Below, piece after piece: positions 8,813 to 17,235 of a stretch of DNA of 64,000 nucleotides. Numbering within the stretch: the stretch's first letter is position 1; each line of letters begins with the position of its first letter. Source of the DNA: Rubritalea tangerina (GTDB taxonomy: Bacteria > Verrucomicrobiota > Verrucomicrobiia > Verrucomicrobiales > Akkermansiaceae); NCBI RefSeq assembly GCF_042683245.1, contig NZ_JBHUJB010000083.1:1-64000 (forward strand), written 5' to 3'. A model generated the notes under the pieces. It was not told the DNA's origin. It saw nothing but the letters and a program-made list of their open reading frames with translations, and did no database searches. The translations under genes were made by a program, and so were the position numbers.

Positions 8813-10354
8813 ATGCCTCGCCTCATCCACTCTATCCTTTTCATCACACTCTCCCTCACTATCCAAGCCGCGGACTACTTCGTCAGCAACCGCCATGGGA
8901 ATGACAAAAACGATGGACGCTCACCTCAATCACCGTGGCGAAGCCTCAACAAATTAAATACCTCCACCTTTCAACCAGGAGATACGATCCACCTCGAATC
9001 TGATACCACCTACCGAGGCACACTCACCCTCAAAGATAGTGGCTCGAAAAAGCACCCCATCACCCTCACTAACTACGGCAAAGGTGCCAAACCCCATATC
9101 AATGCCCTCGGCAATAGCCCAGCCGCCGTCCATATCAAAAATGCCCAAGGCTGGATCATCAAAAACCTCCACCTCAGTAATACAGGAAAAACCAAACGCT
9201 GGCTCCGCTACGGAATCTTCATTGAAAATACCTCCCTACCCACTGCCACATTCTTCCACCTCAACAACCTCACCATCTCAGAGGTCAATGGTCGCCCTGA
9301 AAAAGATAAAAATGCAGCAGCCGCTATCAGATTCCTAGCAGATGGTAAGTCGAAGACCCGCTTCGACTCTATCCTCATCGAACACTGCCATGTCATCAAT
9401 TGCTCCCGTAATGGAATCATTGTCCATGGCGGCGCTCTCCGTGGCCCCCATTGGAACCCCTCAACAAATATTATCATACGCCATAACCTCATCGAAGGCG
9501 TCGGCGGAGATGGCATCCTCACCACCAGCTCAAAGGGCCCACTCGTCGAATGGAATGTCATGAGAAAATGCCCCCCACTCGGTGAAGCCGGCGCAGCAGC
9601 CGCAGGTATGTGGCCATGGGCCTGCGACGATGCCGTTTTCCAATTCAATGAAGTCTCCGGACACCAAGCTTGGAATGATGCCCAAGCCTATGACTGCGAC
9701 TACAGCTGTAAAAACACTCTCTTCCAATACAACCTCAGCTACAATAACCACGGCGGCTTCATGCTCATCTGCTCACCAGGGCAACCCAAACACGCCTCCT
9801 GGCTCACCGAAAATGCCCTCAATCATGGCTCAGTCGTCCGCTACAACCTCAGCATCAATGATGGCCTCCGCACCATCGGTCATAAAAACTATTTCTCTCC
9901 CACCTTCAGCCTCTCAGGTGACTCCACACATAACACCCAGATCTATAAAAACCTCATCATCATCCCACAAAAACCTCACCCGCAAATCGACTCAAATCTC
10001 ATCGCCTTCAATAAATGGGGCCGCGGTACCGCACAAAATACTACCTTCCAAAATAATGTCTTTGTCGTCCTCAATAAACAACAGGCTACTTTCCATTTCG
10101 ATCCTTCAATTAAAAATCTAACACTATCTAACAATATCTTTTACGGTGATGTCGATCCCATAAAAAATTCCAAGGAAATCACACAATCTAATAATACTTT
10201 TTCCGCGCATATCCCAAAAAAAGTAAGCCTATCGGGTCCTAAAGAAGAACTCAAACTTCTCCACGACTTCCTCAAACAGAAAGGCAATCCACAGGAAAAA
10301 GAAGGAATCAAAATCGACTGGAACCCCACTCAAAACCCTTCCCCCAACAAATAA
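8813..10354 (+). CDS. Secreted parallel beta-helix (polysaccharide lyase-like) protein
   Basis: A 513-aa protein with a signal peptide at 1-19, then DYFVSNRHGNDKNDGRSPQS and WRSLNKLN, the usual N-terminal motif of right-handed beta-helix proteins, with GDTIHLESDTTYRGTL. Repeated short strands of PbH1 type fill about 90-450 (IIKNLHLSN, GIIVHGG, NIIIRHNLIEGVGGDGI). This fold is typical of pectate/alginate/chondroitin lyases and glycan-binding proteins; the catalytic type cannot be fixed from sequence reading. It is followed at 50 bp by a sulfatase and then a GH20 enzyme, which suggests a glycan-degradation cluster. Confidence 0.75.
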   Translation: MPRLIHSILFITLSLTIQAADYFVSNRHGNDKNDGRSPQSPWRSLNKLNTSTFQPGDTIHLESDTTYRGTLTLKDSGSKKHPITLTNYGKGAKPHINALGNSPAAVHIKNAQGWIIKNLHLSNTGKTKRWLRYGIFIENTSLPTATFFHLNNLTISEVNGRPEKDKNAAAAIRFLADGKSKTRFDSILIEHCHVINCSRNGIIVHGGALRGPHWNPSTNIIIRHNLIEGVGGDGILTTSSKGPLVEWNVMRKCPPLGEAGAAAAGMWPWACDDAVFQFNEVSGHQAWNDAQAYDCDYSCKNTLFQYNLSYNNHGGFMLICSPGQPKHASWLTENALNHGSVVRYNLSINDGLRTIGHKNYFSPTFSLSGDSTHNTQIYKNLIIIPQKPHPQIDSNLIAFNKWGRGTAQNTTFQNNVFVVLNKQQATFHFDPSIKNLTLSNNIFYGDVDPIKNSKEITQSNNTFSAHIPKKVSLSGPKEELKLLHDFLKQKGNPQEKEGIKIDWNPTQNPSPNK

Positions 10355-10403
10355 TTTCCAACCTCGTCCTCCCCACTTCTTGGACTTCCAACGGCTCTCT
10401 TCC

Positions 10404-11819
10404 ATGCATATACGACTCCTCTTCCTACTTCTTCTCACAAGCTGCCTAGCTTCTGCCACCCCTCCGAACCTTATCGTCATCATGGCCGACGACCTTGGCT
10501 ACCAAGATGTCGGGTTCATGGGCGCAAAGCATATCCCCACCCCACATATCGATACCATCGCCCAAAATGGTACCACCTGCACCAGCGCATACGTCACCTA
10601 CCCAGTCTGCGGCCCCAGTAGAGCCGGCTTCATTACCGGACGCTACCAACAACGATTCGGTTTCGAACGCAATCCAGCCTTCTCACCCACAGACCCCGAT
10701 GCCGGCCTCCACCCAAATGAACGCACCCTCGGAACCACCCTGCAACTCGCCGGATACCACACCGGATTGATCGGCAAATGGCACCTCGGAGCACACCCTA
10801 ACTTCCACCCGCTCAAGCGTGGCTTCCATGAATTCTTCGGACACCTCGGTGGAGGAAAAAATTACTTCCCTAAAGACCACTCCATCAAAAGCGACGCCCA
10901 CGCTAAAAACGAACACCAAAGCTATCGATCACATATCAACCGCGGATACGCACCCGTAAAAACCACCAAATACCTTACCGACGCATTCAGCGACGAAGCC
11001 GTATCCTTCATCACTCGCAACCGTAACAAACCCTTCTTCCTCTTCCTCTCCTACAACGCCCCTCACGGCCCACTCCAAGCCACACAACAAAAACTCAACC
11101 AATGCGCAAAACTCCCATTCTCTAACCCAAAGCGCACCACCTACGCTGCCATGCTTAGCTCACTCGATGATGGCGTCGGCAAAGTCATCACTACCCTCAA
11201 AAAATACGACCTAACAGAAAAAACCCTCGTCGTCTTCCTCTCCGATAACGGTGGCCCCGAATCCCAAAATGCTTCCTCCAATGGCCCCCTCCGTGGACAA
11301 AAATCAAGCAACTACGAAGGTGGCTACAGAATCCCATTCGCGATCCAATGGCCAGGCCATATCCCCGCAGGAAAAAAATTCCATAAACCAGTGAGCTCAC
11401 TCGATGTCTACGCCACTATCGCCGCCCTCGCCAAGGCTCCCATACGCCCAGAAACCCCACTCGATGGAGTCAACCTCATACCCTACCTCAATGGCCAAAT
11501 CACTGAGCCACCACACCCCTTCATCTACCTCCGTAAATACGACCAAAACAAATTCGCCATCCGCGACCACCAATACAAATTAGTCATCCAAGGAGGTCGA
11601 TCCCGCAAAGACTTCAAACACGCAAAAATCGAGCTCTATGACCTCTCCAACGATCTCGGAGAACGTAAAAATCAAATCCATGCCATGCCCGAAAAAGCGC
11701 GCCAACTCCAACGCCAACTCAACCGCTGGACCGCACCTCTCACCACCCCCTACTTCGAAGGACTCATCTTCCATAAAAATGGTACCCCAAAAAAAACCAG
11801 TAAGAAAAAAACACCATAA
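10404..11819 (+). CDS. Secreted S1-family sulfatase
   Basis: A formylglycine-dependent sulfatase. The frame opens at TTG 10380, but the ATG at 10404 gives a clean signal peptide (MHIRLLFLLLLTSCLASA), so the mature protein starts near PPNLIVIMADD. The active-site signature is VCGPSRAGFITGR with the FGly cysteine at residue 69. Metal ligands are visible in ADDLGY and in SDNGGP, and GKWHLG carries the conserved Lys/His. The length (471 aa) is usual for the family. It would act in the periplasm or at the surface on sulfated polysaccharide, next to a beta-helix protein and a beta-hexosaminidase. The C-terminus is lysine-rich. Confidence 0.9.
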   Translation: MHIRLLFLLLLTSCLASATPPNLIVIMADDLGYQDVGFMGAKHIPTPHIDTIAQNGTTCTSAYVTYPVCGPSRAGFITGRYQQRFGFERNPAFSPTDPDAGLHPNERTLGTTLQLAGYHTGLIGKWHLGAHPNFHPLKRGFHEFFGHLGGGKNYFPKDHSIKSDAHAKNEHQSYRSHINRGYAPVKTTKYLTDAFSDEAVSFITRNRNKPFFLFLSYNAPHGPLQATQQKLNQCAKLPFSNPKRTTYAAMLSSLDDGVGKVITTLKKYDLTEKTLVVFLSDNGGPESQNASSNGPLRGQKSSNYEGGYRIPFAIQWPGHIPAGKKFHKPVSSLDVYATIAALAKAPIRPETPLDGVNLIPYLNGQITEPPHPFIYLRKYDQNKFAIRDHQYKLVIQGGRSRKDFKHAKIELYDLSNDLGERKNQIHAMPEKARQLQRQLNRWTAPLTTPYFEGLIFHKNGTPKKTSKKKTP

Positions 11820-11951
11820 ATACTCCCCCCTGCCGTGAGTTCAATACCACCGATGGTCTCCACCCGTGGCGCCAATAAGCCCCTCCCCCCACGCTGATTC
11901 CCCCAAACATGGGGGTAGACATCCCCCCTTTTCCGCGTAGCATAAGCCCAA

Positions 11952-11968
11952 CCAATCCAGAGGATTGG
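11952..11968 (+). promoter_or_regulatory. Short hairpin in the GH20 leader
   Basis: CCAATCC (11952-11958), a 3-nt loop, then GGATTGG (11962-11968), ending 14 bp before the ATG at 11983. The position near the ribosome-binding region suggests an effect on translation initiation. A CCCCC...GGGGG stem lies about 40 bp upstream. Confidence 0.35.
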
Positions 11969-11982
11969 ATCCCAACACACTT

Positions 11983-14223
11983 ATGAAACTACCAAATTCT
12001 ACCACGATCCGTGGCCTTGCTGGCCTTGGCTTGGCTCTCGCGGCCTCCGCTTCCCCACTCCTTGCCGGTGCTGAAGATATCATCCCACTCCCCCAAAAGC
12101 TCGAAGTCGCCCAAGGCAATGGCTTCTCGCTCACCCCAGCAACCACCATCACCTACAAGGACAACCAGTCCAAAGCTGCCGCCGAACTCCTCGCTGCCGC
12201 CTTGCGCCCCGCCACCGGATTCCCGTTCCAAGTCAAAGCCGCAGATAAAGCCGGTAAAAATACCATCCACCTCGATCTATCTAACAAAATCGAGGGCATC
12301 GATGGCTACGCACTCAAAGTCGATGACTCCAGTGCCCACCTCCGCGCTGCCACCCCAGGCGGACTCGTCAGCGGTGTCCAAACCATCCGCCAACTCCTGC
12401 CAGAAGCCATCTTTGCCTCTGCCAAACAAACCACAGATTGGACCCTCGAACCCGTCACCATCACCGACTACGCAGAATACCCATGGCGCGGCGTCATGCT
12501 CGATGTCTCACGCTACTTCCTCAATAAAGACTACGTCCTGCGCTATCTCGATATGATGGCCATGCATAAACTCAATGTCTTCCACTGGCACCTCATCGAT
12601 GACTGCGGCTGGCGTATCGAAATTAAAAAATACCCCAAACTCACAGAAATCGGCTCCAAACGTGGCTCCGGACGCTTTTTCCACGAAGGCTTCTACACCC
12701 AAGAAGATATTAAAGAAGTCGTCGCCTACGCCGCAAAACTAAATATCGAAGTCGTCCCAGAAATCGAAATCCCCGCCCACATCCTCTCCGCACTCTGTGC
12801 CTACCCACACCTCGGCTGTACCGGAAAACAATTTACCGTCCCAGACCGCCATTCCATTTCACCCGAAATCTACTGCGCCGGAAAGGAATCCACCTACGAA
12901 TTCCTTGAAGACGTTATGGATGAAGTCGTCTCCCTCTTCCCATCAAAATGGGTCCATATCGGCGGCGATGAAGCCAAATACGCACGCTGGAAAGCCTGCC
13001 CAGATTGCCAAGCGAGAATGAAAGAACACGGCCTCAAATCCGAAAAACAACTCCAAGGCTACATGACCGACCGCATCGGCAAATACCTCGCCAAAAAAGA
13101 TAAAGTCATCATCGGCTGGGCTGAAGTCCTCGAGTGCGGTGTCGATAAAAAAACGGGCATCATGGCCTGGCATAAACCATCCCACGCCAGTGAAGGCGCT
13201 AAAGAAGGTCACCCAGTCGTCTCCTCACTCGTCCGCCATACCTACTTCGATACCCCTGAAAGTAAACTCCCTGGTGAACCTCCATGTGCTACCTGGACCC
13301 CTCCAGTCTCACTCAAAATGGCCTACGATTGGCACCCCACTCCCAAGGATGTCCTCGGCTCTCCCGCTGCTAAGAATATCCTCGGCCCGAACGGCGCAGT
13401 CTGGACCGACCGCTTCCTCCACAACCGTGACGTCCTCCACGACAAGCCAGGTGAAGGCTCTACCGCCTCCGAAGCCTACGTCGACTACCTCTCACTCCCC
13501 CGCTTCGCCGCTCTCGCAGAAGTCGGCTGGACCGCCCAGGATAAACGCGACTACGCATCCTTCCTCCAGCGCATGAAGCCACAGTACATCCGCTACCAAT
13601 TAGCTAACTACAACTTCCGCATGCCAACACCCACTCTCGACATCAAACGCCAATCAAATGGTGAGCTCGTCGTCAAAGGAGAATCCCCCATCAAAGGAGG
13701 CACCATCCGCTACACCCTCGATGACTCCGAACCCACTGCCAATTCTAAGGAACTCACTGCCACCCTCACTGCCCCAGAAGACGCGATCTTCAAGGCCAAA
13801 ACATTCGCCGCTAATGGCGATGCCTCACTCACCTACACCCACATCGATGCCACCAATAAATGGCGCAAATTCGGGACCAAAATCGGTGAATGGAAATCTG
13901 GTAAAGTCGGAAACAAAAAAACCATGGAAGTCGTCTTCGACGCCACCGGCCATATCAATCAAAATGGTACCTACCTCATCACCTTCATCTACACCGGCGG
14001 GCGCGAACGCCTCGACATCGATGGCATCGAGGTCGTCCGTAACGATACCGACCACGTCGGTAAAGATATCCACCACGGATTCACTGGCGGCTCCTCCAAA
14101 AATAATACCTACAAAATTAAGGTGAACAATTACGAGACCGGCGCTTCCTTCAAAATCAAAGCCCAAATCTACGGCGATCAAGGCAACGACTCCAACGGAG
14201 TCGTCCTCATCAAACGCCAATAA
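11983..14223 (+). CDS. GH20 beta-N-acetylhexosaminidase
   Basis: A secreted exo-beta-N-acetylglucosaminidase/galactosaminidase. The ATG at 11983 (MKLPNSTTIRGLAGLGLALA) is preferred over the TTG at 11965 because it starts a proper signal peptide. A GH20b N-domain lies at about 40-170, then the TIM barrel with FHWHLIDDCGWRIEIKKYP and the catalytic pair Asp329-Glu330 in HIGGDEAKYARW. A chitobiase C-terminal-like Ig domain follows (GTIRYTLDDSEPT, about 555-600), and then a C-terminal beta domain of about 130 residues that I do not recognise. The 746 aa length is normal for multi-domain GH20 enzymes. With the adjacent sulfatase it suggests removal of sulfated amino sugars. Confidence 0.92.
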   Translation: MKLPNSTTIRGLAGLGLALAASASPLLAGAEDIIPLPQKLEVAQGNGFSLTPATTITYKDNQSKAAAELLAAALRPATGFPFQVKAADKAGKNTIHLDLSNKIEGIDGYALKVDDSSAHLRAATPGGLVSGVQTIRQLLPEAIFASAKQTTDWTLEPVTITDYAEYPWRGVMLDVSRYFLNKDYVLRYLDMMAMHKLNVFHWHLIDDCGWRIEIKKYPKLTEIGSKRGSGRFFHEGFYTQEDIKEVVAYAAKLNIEVVPEIEIPAHILSALCAYPHLGCTGKQFTVPDRHSISPEIYCAGKESTYEFLEDVMDEVVSLFPSKWVHIGGDEAKYARWKACPDCQARMKEHGLKSEKQLQGYMTDRIGKYLAKKDKVIIGWAEVLECGVDKKTGIMAWHKPSHASEGAKEGHPVVSSLVRHTYFDTPESKLPGEPPCATWTPPVSLKMAYDWHPTPKDVLGSPAAKNILGPNGAVWTDRFLHNRDVLHDKPGEGSTASEAYVDYLSLPRFAALAEVGWTAQDKRDYASFLQRMKPQYIRYQLANYNFRMPTPTLDIKRQSNGELVVKGESPIKGGTIRYTLDDSEPTANSKELTATLTAPEDAIFKAKTFAANGDASLTYTHIDATNKWRKFGTKIGEWKSGKVGNKKTMEVVFDATGHINQNGTYLITFIYTGGRERLDIDGIEVVRNDTDHVGKDIHHGFTGGSSKNNTYKIKVNNYETGASFKIKAQIYGDQGNDSNGVVLIKRQ

Positions 14224-14279
14224 TACTCCATTTTACCAGTGTAATTTGGAGATTGGTAGCCCCCCACTTTCCCTCCATC

Positions 14280-14318
14280 GACCCCAAGTCGTCACCCGAT
14301 GACTTGGGGTCATTTTTT
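14280..14318 (+). terminator. Rho-independent terminator of the GH20 gene
   Basis: A perfect 11-bp stem, GACCCCAAGTC (14280-14290) with GACTTGGGGTC (14301-14311), followed by ATTTTTT. It lies 57 bp past the GH20 stop codon. Confidence 0.9.
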
Positions 14319-14391
14319 ACCCTTAAATCATACAAAGTTGCCGCATATCCATATAGACACCCCCACCCAGCGCACCCACAATCCATCACTA

Positions 14392-14599
14392 ATACCATTG
14401 ATCGATACGGAATGGACGAATGGTCGGAATGAGCTTGCAGAATATCAAGGCGGAGTGAAGGAGCCCCGCACGCGCGGGACAACTGAATGACAACGATGAC
14501 ATTATGCAAGATAATCCGACATACTCTAATATCGCGAAGCGCAAACTTCACAGGACTAAACCAAACTCCATTCGTCTATTCCGAGTTGAGAGATGGTAT
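14392..14599. mobile_element. MITE-2 copy A, 208 bp with ~32-bp inverted ends
   Basis: The left end ATACCAT...GGAAT.GACGAATGG mirrors the right end CCATTCGTC.ATTCC...ATGGTAT (14392-14423 against 14568-14599). The same element, diverged, occurs at 57947-58153, and an isolated end pair at 56145-56173. It has no coding content. TA flanks are present (ctA before, A after), which fits a TA-targeting IS630/Tc1-type origin, but this is inference. Confidence 0.75.
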
Positions 14600-14697
14600 A
14601 AGCCTTCATCCCCCCACGCCCACACAACAGCCTGTTTACAAAGGAGATTGACAACCAGTAATATAGATCTCTCAGCTGCCCTCCCCAATACACAACT

Positions 14698-15456
14698 ATG
14701 AAAAAGACACTACTACTCCCTACCCTCTGTCTACTTTGCTTATCAGGGATTGCCCAATCCTCGATTATCAGTGTGAACTTCAATCGTAGTAACCAGCTCT
14801 TCACCACAGAAGTTGCCGGCGTCGAACCCGCAGCGAACTGGAACCATGTCCTGAGTAATTCTCAAACTGGAACCACTGTGCTTAACAATTTAGTTGATAA
14901 CTCCGGCTCAGCCACCAGCACCAGTATCACGACCTTCAACGCATTCTGGTATGACAAAGAAAACCTCAGTTCAACCGATGGTAGAATGTTCAGCCATTAC
15001 ACCAATACCAGTGCTGATACCGCAGGTACCATTAATATCTCTGGCTTGAGCTCCAACTTCACTAACAATGGATACAAAGTCATCGTCTACCTCGGCGGTA
15101 CAGACTCCATGGGAGAAAATACAGCTGCAGAATTTGGTGCGAGCATCAACTCAGACACCCAGTGGATTCGCTACCTCCGCCCAGGCTCCGGCCAAGTCGC
15201 TTACGATTCCTTCTCCAGTACCACCTTCTCCTCCGAACAAGATGCCGAAACCAGTGGCACGAATTCCCAGTACATCACCTTCGAAGGCCTCACTTCCTCT
15301 GACTTCGACCTAAATATTCTACCAGACCCTGATAGCTCATCTAGCTGGGCTAGAGCCGGAGTCTGAGGGATTCAAATCGTAGCAGTCCCAGAGCCGAGCT
15401 CCACCTCGCTGCTCGGCCTCGCCAGCTGCCTGCTCGTCATGCGCCGCCGCCGCTAA
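14698..15456 (+). pseudogene. PEP-CTERM protein with in-frame TGA before its sorting tail
   Basis: The signal peptide is MKKTLLLPTLCLLCLSGIAQ, then a secreted beta domain. Translation as read stops at TGA 15364-15366 after SSSSWARAGV, giving 222 aa. The same frame continues GIQIVAVPEPSSTSLLGLAS and CLLVMRRRR to TAA at 15454-15456, a complete PEP-CTERM tail. GIQIVAVPEPSS is the usual lead-in to this tail, so the TGA replaces one ordinary codon. The result is either an anchorless secreted form or, with readthrough, an anchored one. MITE-2 copy A lies about 100 bp upstream. Confidence 0.75.
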
Positions 15457-15473
15457 ACCGCTCCCCTCACACA

Positions 15474-15512
15474 CTGCTCCTCACCAGCAATCCCATACTG
15501 ACCGAGGAGCAG
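15474..15512 (+). terminator. Possible terminator stem after the interrupted PEP-CTERM gene
   Basis: CTGCTCCTC (15474-15482) pairs exactly with GAGGAGCAG (15504-15512) around a 21-nt loop, just downstream of the sorting-tail stop codon. There is no T-run, so confidence is modest. Confidence 0.4.
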
Positions 15513-15616
15513 CCGCATCTTCGCCCCTCTAAAGAAAAAGCTTTTAAATACTCTCATAATTCCTTATTCCTGTGGACAATCTCGCCCCCCCAAGAATTCC
15601 CACCCACTTTTACCCC

Positions 15617-16345
15617 ATGCCCCTGAGAACCTCTGCCCTATCCATTTTCGCCTTCCTTGGCCTCGCATCTAGCTCCGCCATAGCCGCCAGCGTCGCCATT
15701 AACTTCAGCACCGAACGCGTCGCCGACGATGACCTTTTCGACACCTCTCTCACTGGCCCCACTAACATCTCAGGCACCAATTGGAACCACACAGCGAATA
15801 ATGCTTCCGGAACCATCAATAACCTCATCGACGACACGGGTGCCTCAACAACTGTCTCACTCAGCTACTCTAGCCAAAATACCTGGAGCAACAATGCTGG
15901 TACCGCCAATAACAATAAAAAGCTCTCCGTAGGATACCTCGATGATAGTGGGGCTGGACCTAACATTACTCTCACAGGCCTCAGCTCTCTCGGCGGTTCT
16001 TCCTATAACGTCTACATCATTCTCGGTAGCGACTCAGGCAATGGAGGAACCTATACCTCAGAAGACATTACTCTCAATGGCGTCGGCATCATCGGCCAGT
16101 CCTTCACAGCCCTTGGCCATCACGCTTTTGGTGCAGGCTCCGCACCCTGGATTCAAGCCACCGCCAGCGTTACTGGTGATTATATCCTTGGATCCGCAAA
16201 CACAGATACCCTCACCATCACCAACGCAGGCGGAACTGGCCGTGGCTCCATCGCTGGTGTCATCGTCGAAGCCGTCCCTGAACCCAGCTCCACTGCACTC
16301 CTCGGAATCGCCGGCTGCCTACTCGTTATCCGCCGCCGCCGCTAA
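15617..16345 (+). CDS. PEP-CTERM secreted protein, tandem paralogue 1
   Basis: The frame opens earlier (15572), but the ATG at 15617 starts a typical signal peptide ending in SSSAIAA. The exported domain (SVAINFS... LTGLSSLGGSSYNVYIILGS) resembles the next gene and the gene at 14698: a beta-sandwich with a YNVYIILGSD strand. The tail is VPEPSSTALLGIAGCLLVIR plus RRR. The length is 242 aa. The start and tail DNA segments are almost identical to those of the following paralogue while the cores differ. Confidence 0.8.
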   Translation: MPLRTSALSIFAFLGLASSSAIAASVAINFSTERVADDDLFDTSLTGPTNISGTNWNHTANNASGTINNLIDDTGASTTVSLSYSSQNTWSNNAGTANNNKKLSVGYLDDSGAGPNITLTGLSSLGGSSYNVYIILGSDSGNGGTYTSEDITLNGVGIIGQSFTALGHHAFGAGSAPWIQATASVTGDYILGSANTDTLTITNAGGTGRGSIAGVIVEAVPEPSSTALLGIAGCLLVIRRRR

Positions 16346-16383
16346 ACCTCCCTTCTAAAAGCCTCTCACCCACTAATGAACCC

Positions 16384-17172
16384 ATGCCCATGAAAACCTC
16401 TACCCTATCCATTTACACACTCCTTGGCTTCGCATCTAGCTCCGCCATAGCCGCCAGCGTCGCGATCAATTTCTCTGAAAATACCAATCAAAACTTTAAC
16501 CAAAATAGCCCAATCGGCCCCACTGGTATCAACAGTGCCAATTGGAATAATACCACCAATCGCGACTCCGGATCACTCGCCGCTGGTAGCATCACTAACC
16601 TCATCGATGACTCCGGTGCAAGTACCGGTACCTCCCTCACTTGGTCTTCTAACAATGTCTACTATAACCGTGAAGATGGTGTCGGCTCGGATCAGGCAAA
16701 ACTCGCAGTGGGTTACCTCGATGATACCGCCAGCGCCATTTCCATCTCACTAACTTCAGTCACTTACGCTCAATACCGCGTCTACATCCTCCTCTCGTCC
16801 GACCAAGGCCAAACAGGCGCCACTACCTATACCACAACAAGCGATATACTCATCAACGGCCAGAACCCCCTTGGCCAAATTATTAACGGATCAAATACCG
16901 GTGCAAACGCCACCGCATACGGATCAATAATCGATGCCAATGCCGGTGCTGGTAATAACTGGGTCCAAATTCTCGGCGACGGTGCCGGCTCCCAAACCCA
17001 AACAGGTAACTACTTTACCTTCGAAACATCAGGCGACCTAACCATCACCTCTGGCAGAACCGGTGGCCGTGGCTCCATCGCTGGTGTCATCGTCGAAGCC
17101 GTCCCTGAACCCAGCTCCACTGCACTCATCGGACTCGCCGGCCTCGCTCTGATTATCCGGCGTAGAAAATAA
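16384..17172 (+). CDS. PEP-CTERM secreted protein, tandem paralogue 2
   Basis: A 262-aa paralogue of the preceding gene, 38 bp downstream. The signal peptide ends SSSAIAA, the body begins SVAINFSENTNQNF and contains YRVYILLSSDQGQ, and the tail is VPEPSSTALIGLAGLALIIR plus RRK. The third codon is a second ATG (16390) and is an equal candidate start. It is followed by a strong terminator. Confidence 0.8.
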   Translation: MPMKTSTLSIYTLLGFASSSAIAASVAINFSENTNQNFNQNSPIGPTGINSANWNNTTNRDSGSLAAGSITNLIDDSGASTGTSLTWSSNNVYYNREDGVGSDQAKLAVGYLDDTASAISISLTSVTYAQYRVYILLSSDQGQTGATTYTTTSDILINGQNPLGQIINGSNTGANATAYGSIIDANAGAGNNWVQILGDGAGSQTQTGNYFTFETSGDLTITSGRTGGRGSIAGVIVEAVPEPSSTALIGLAGLALIIRRRK

Positions 17173-17191
17173 TTGCCATCGACCCTCTCAC

Positions 17192-17227
17192 AAGCTGCAG
17201 TAGCTCTAGACATACTGCAGCTTTTTC
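17192..17227 (+). terminator. Rho-independent terminator
   Basis: A perfect 10-bp stem, AAGCTGCAGT (17192-17201) with ACTGCAGCTT (17214-17223), followed by TTT. It ends transcription of the tandem PEP-CTERM genes and lies inside the longest open frame of the next gene, which supports the later start at 17236 for that gene. Confidence 0.8.
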
Positions 17228-17235
17228 GTGCCCCG

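Noticed and set aside
14239..14260. Similarity of GTGTAATTTGGAGATTGG after the GH20 gene to GTGTAATTTGAGATTGGG at 52321
   Set aside because: A single short match without the paired arrangement seen upstream of hsdM; probably chance.
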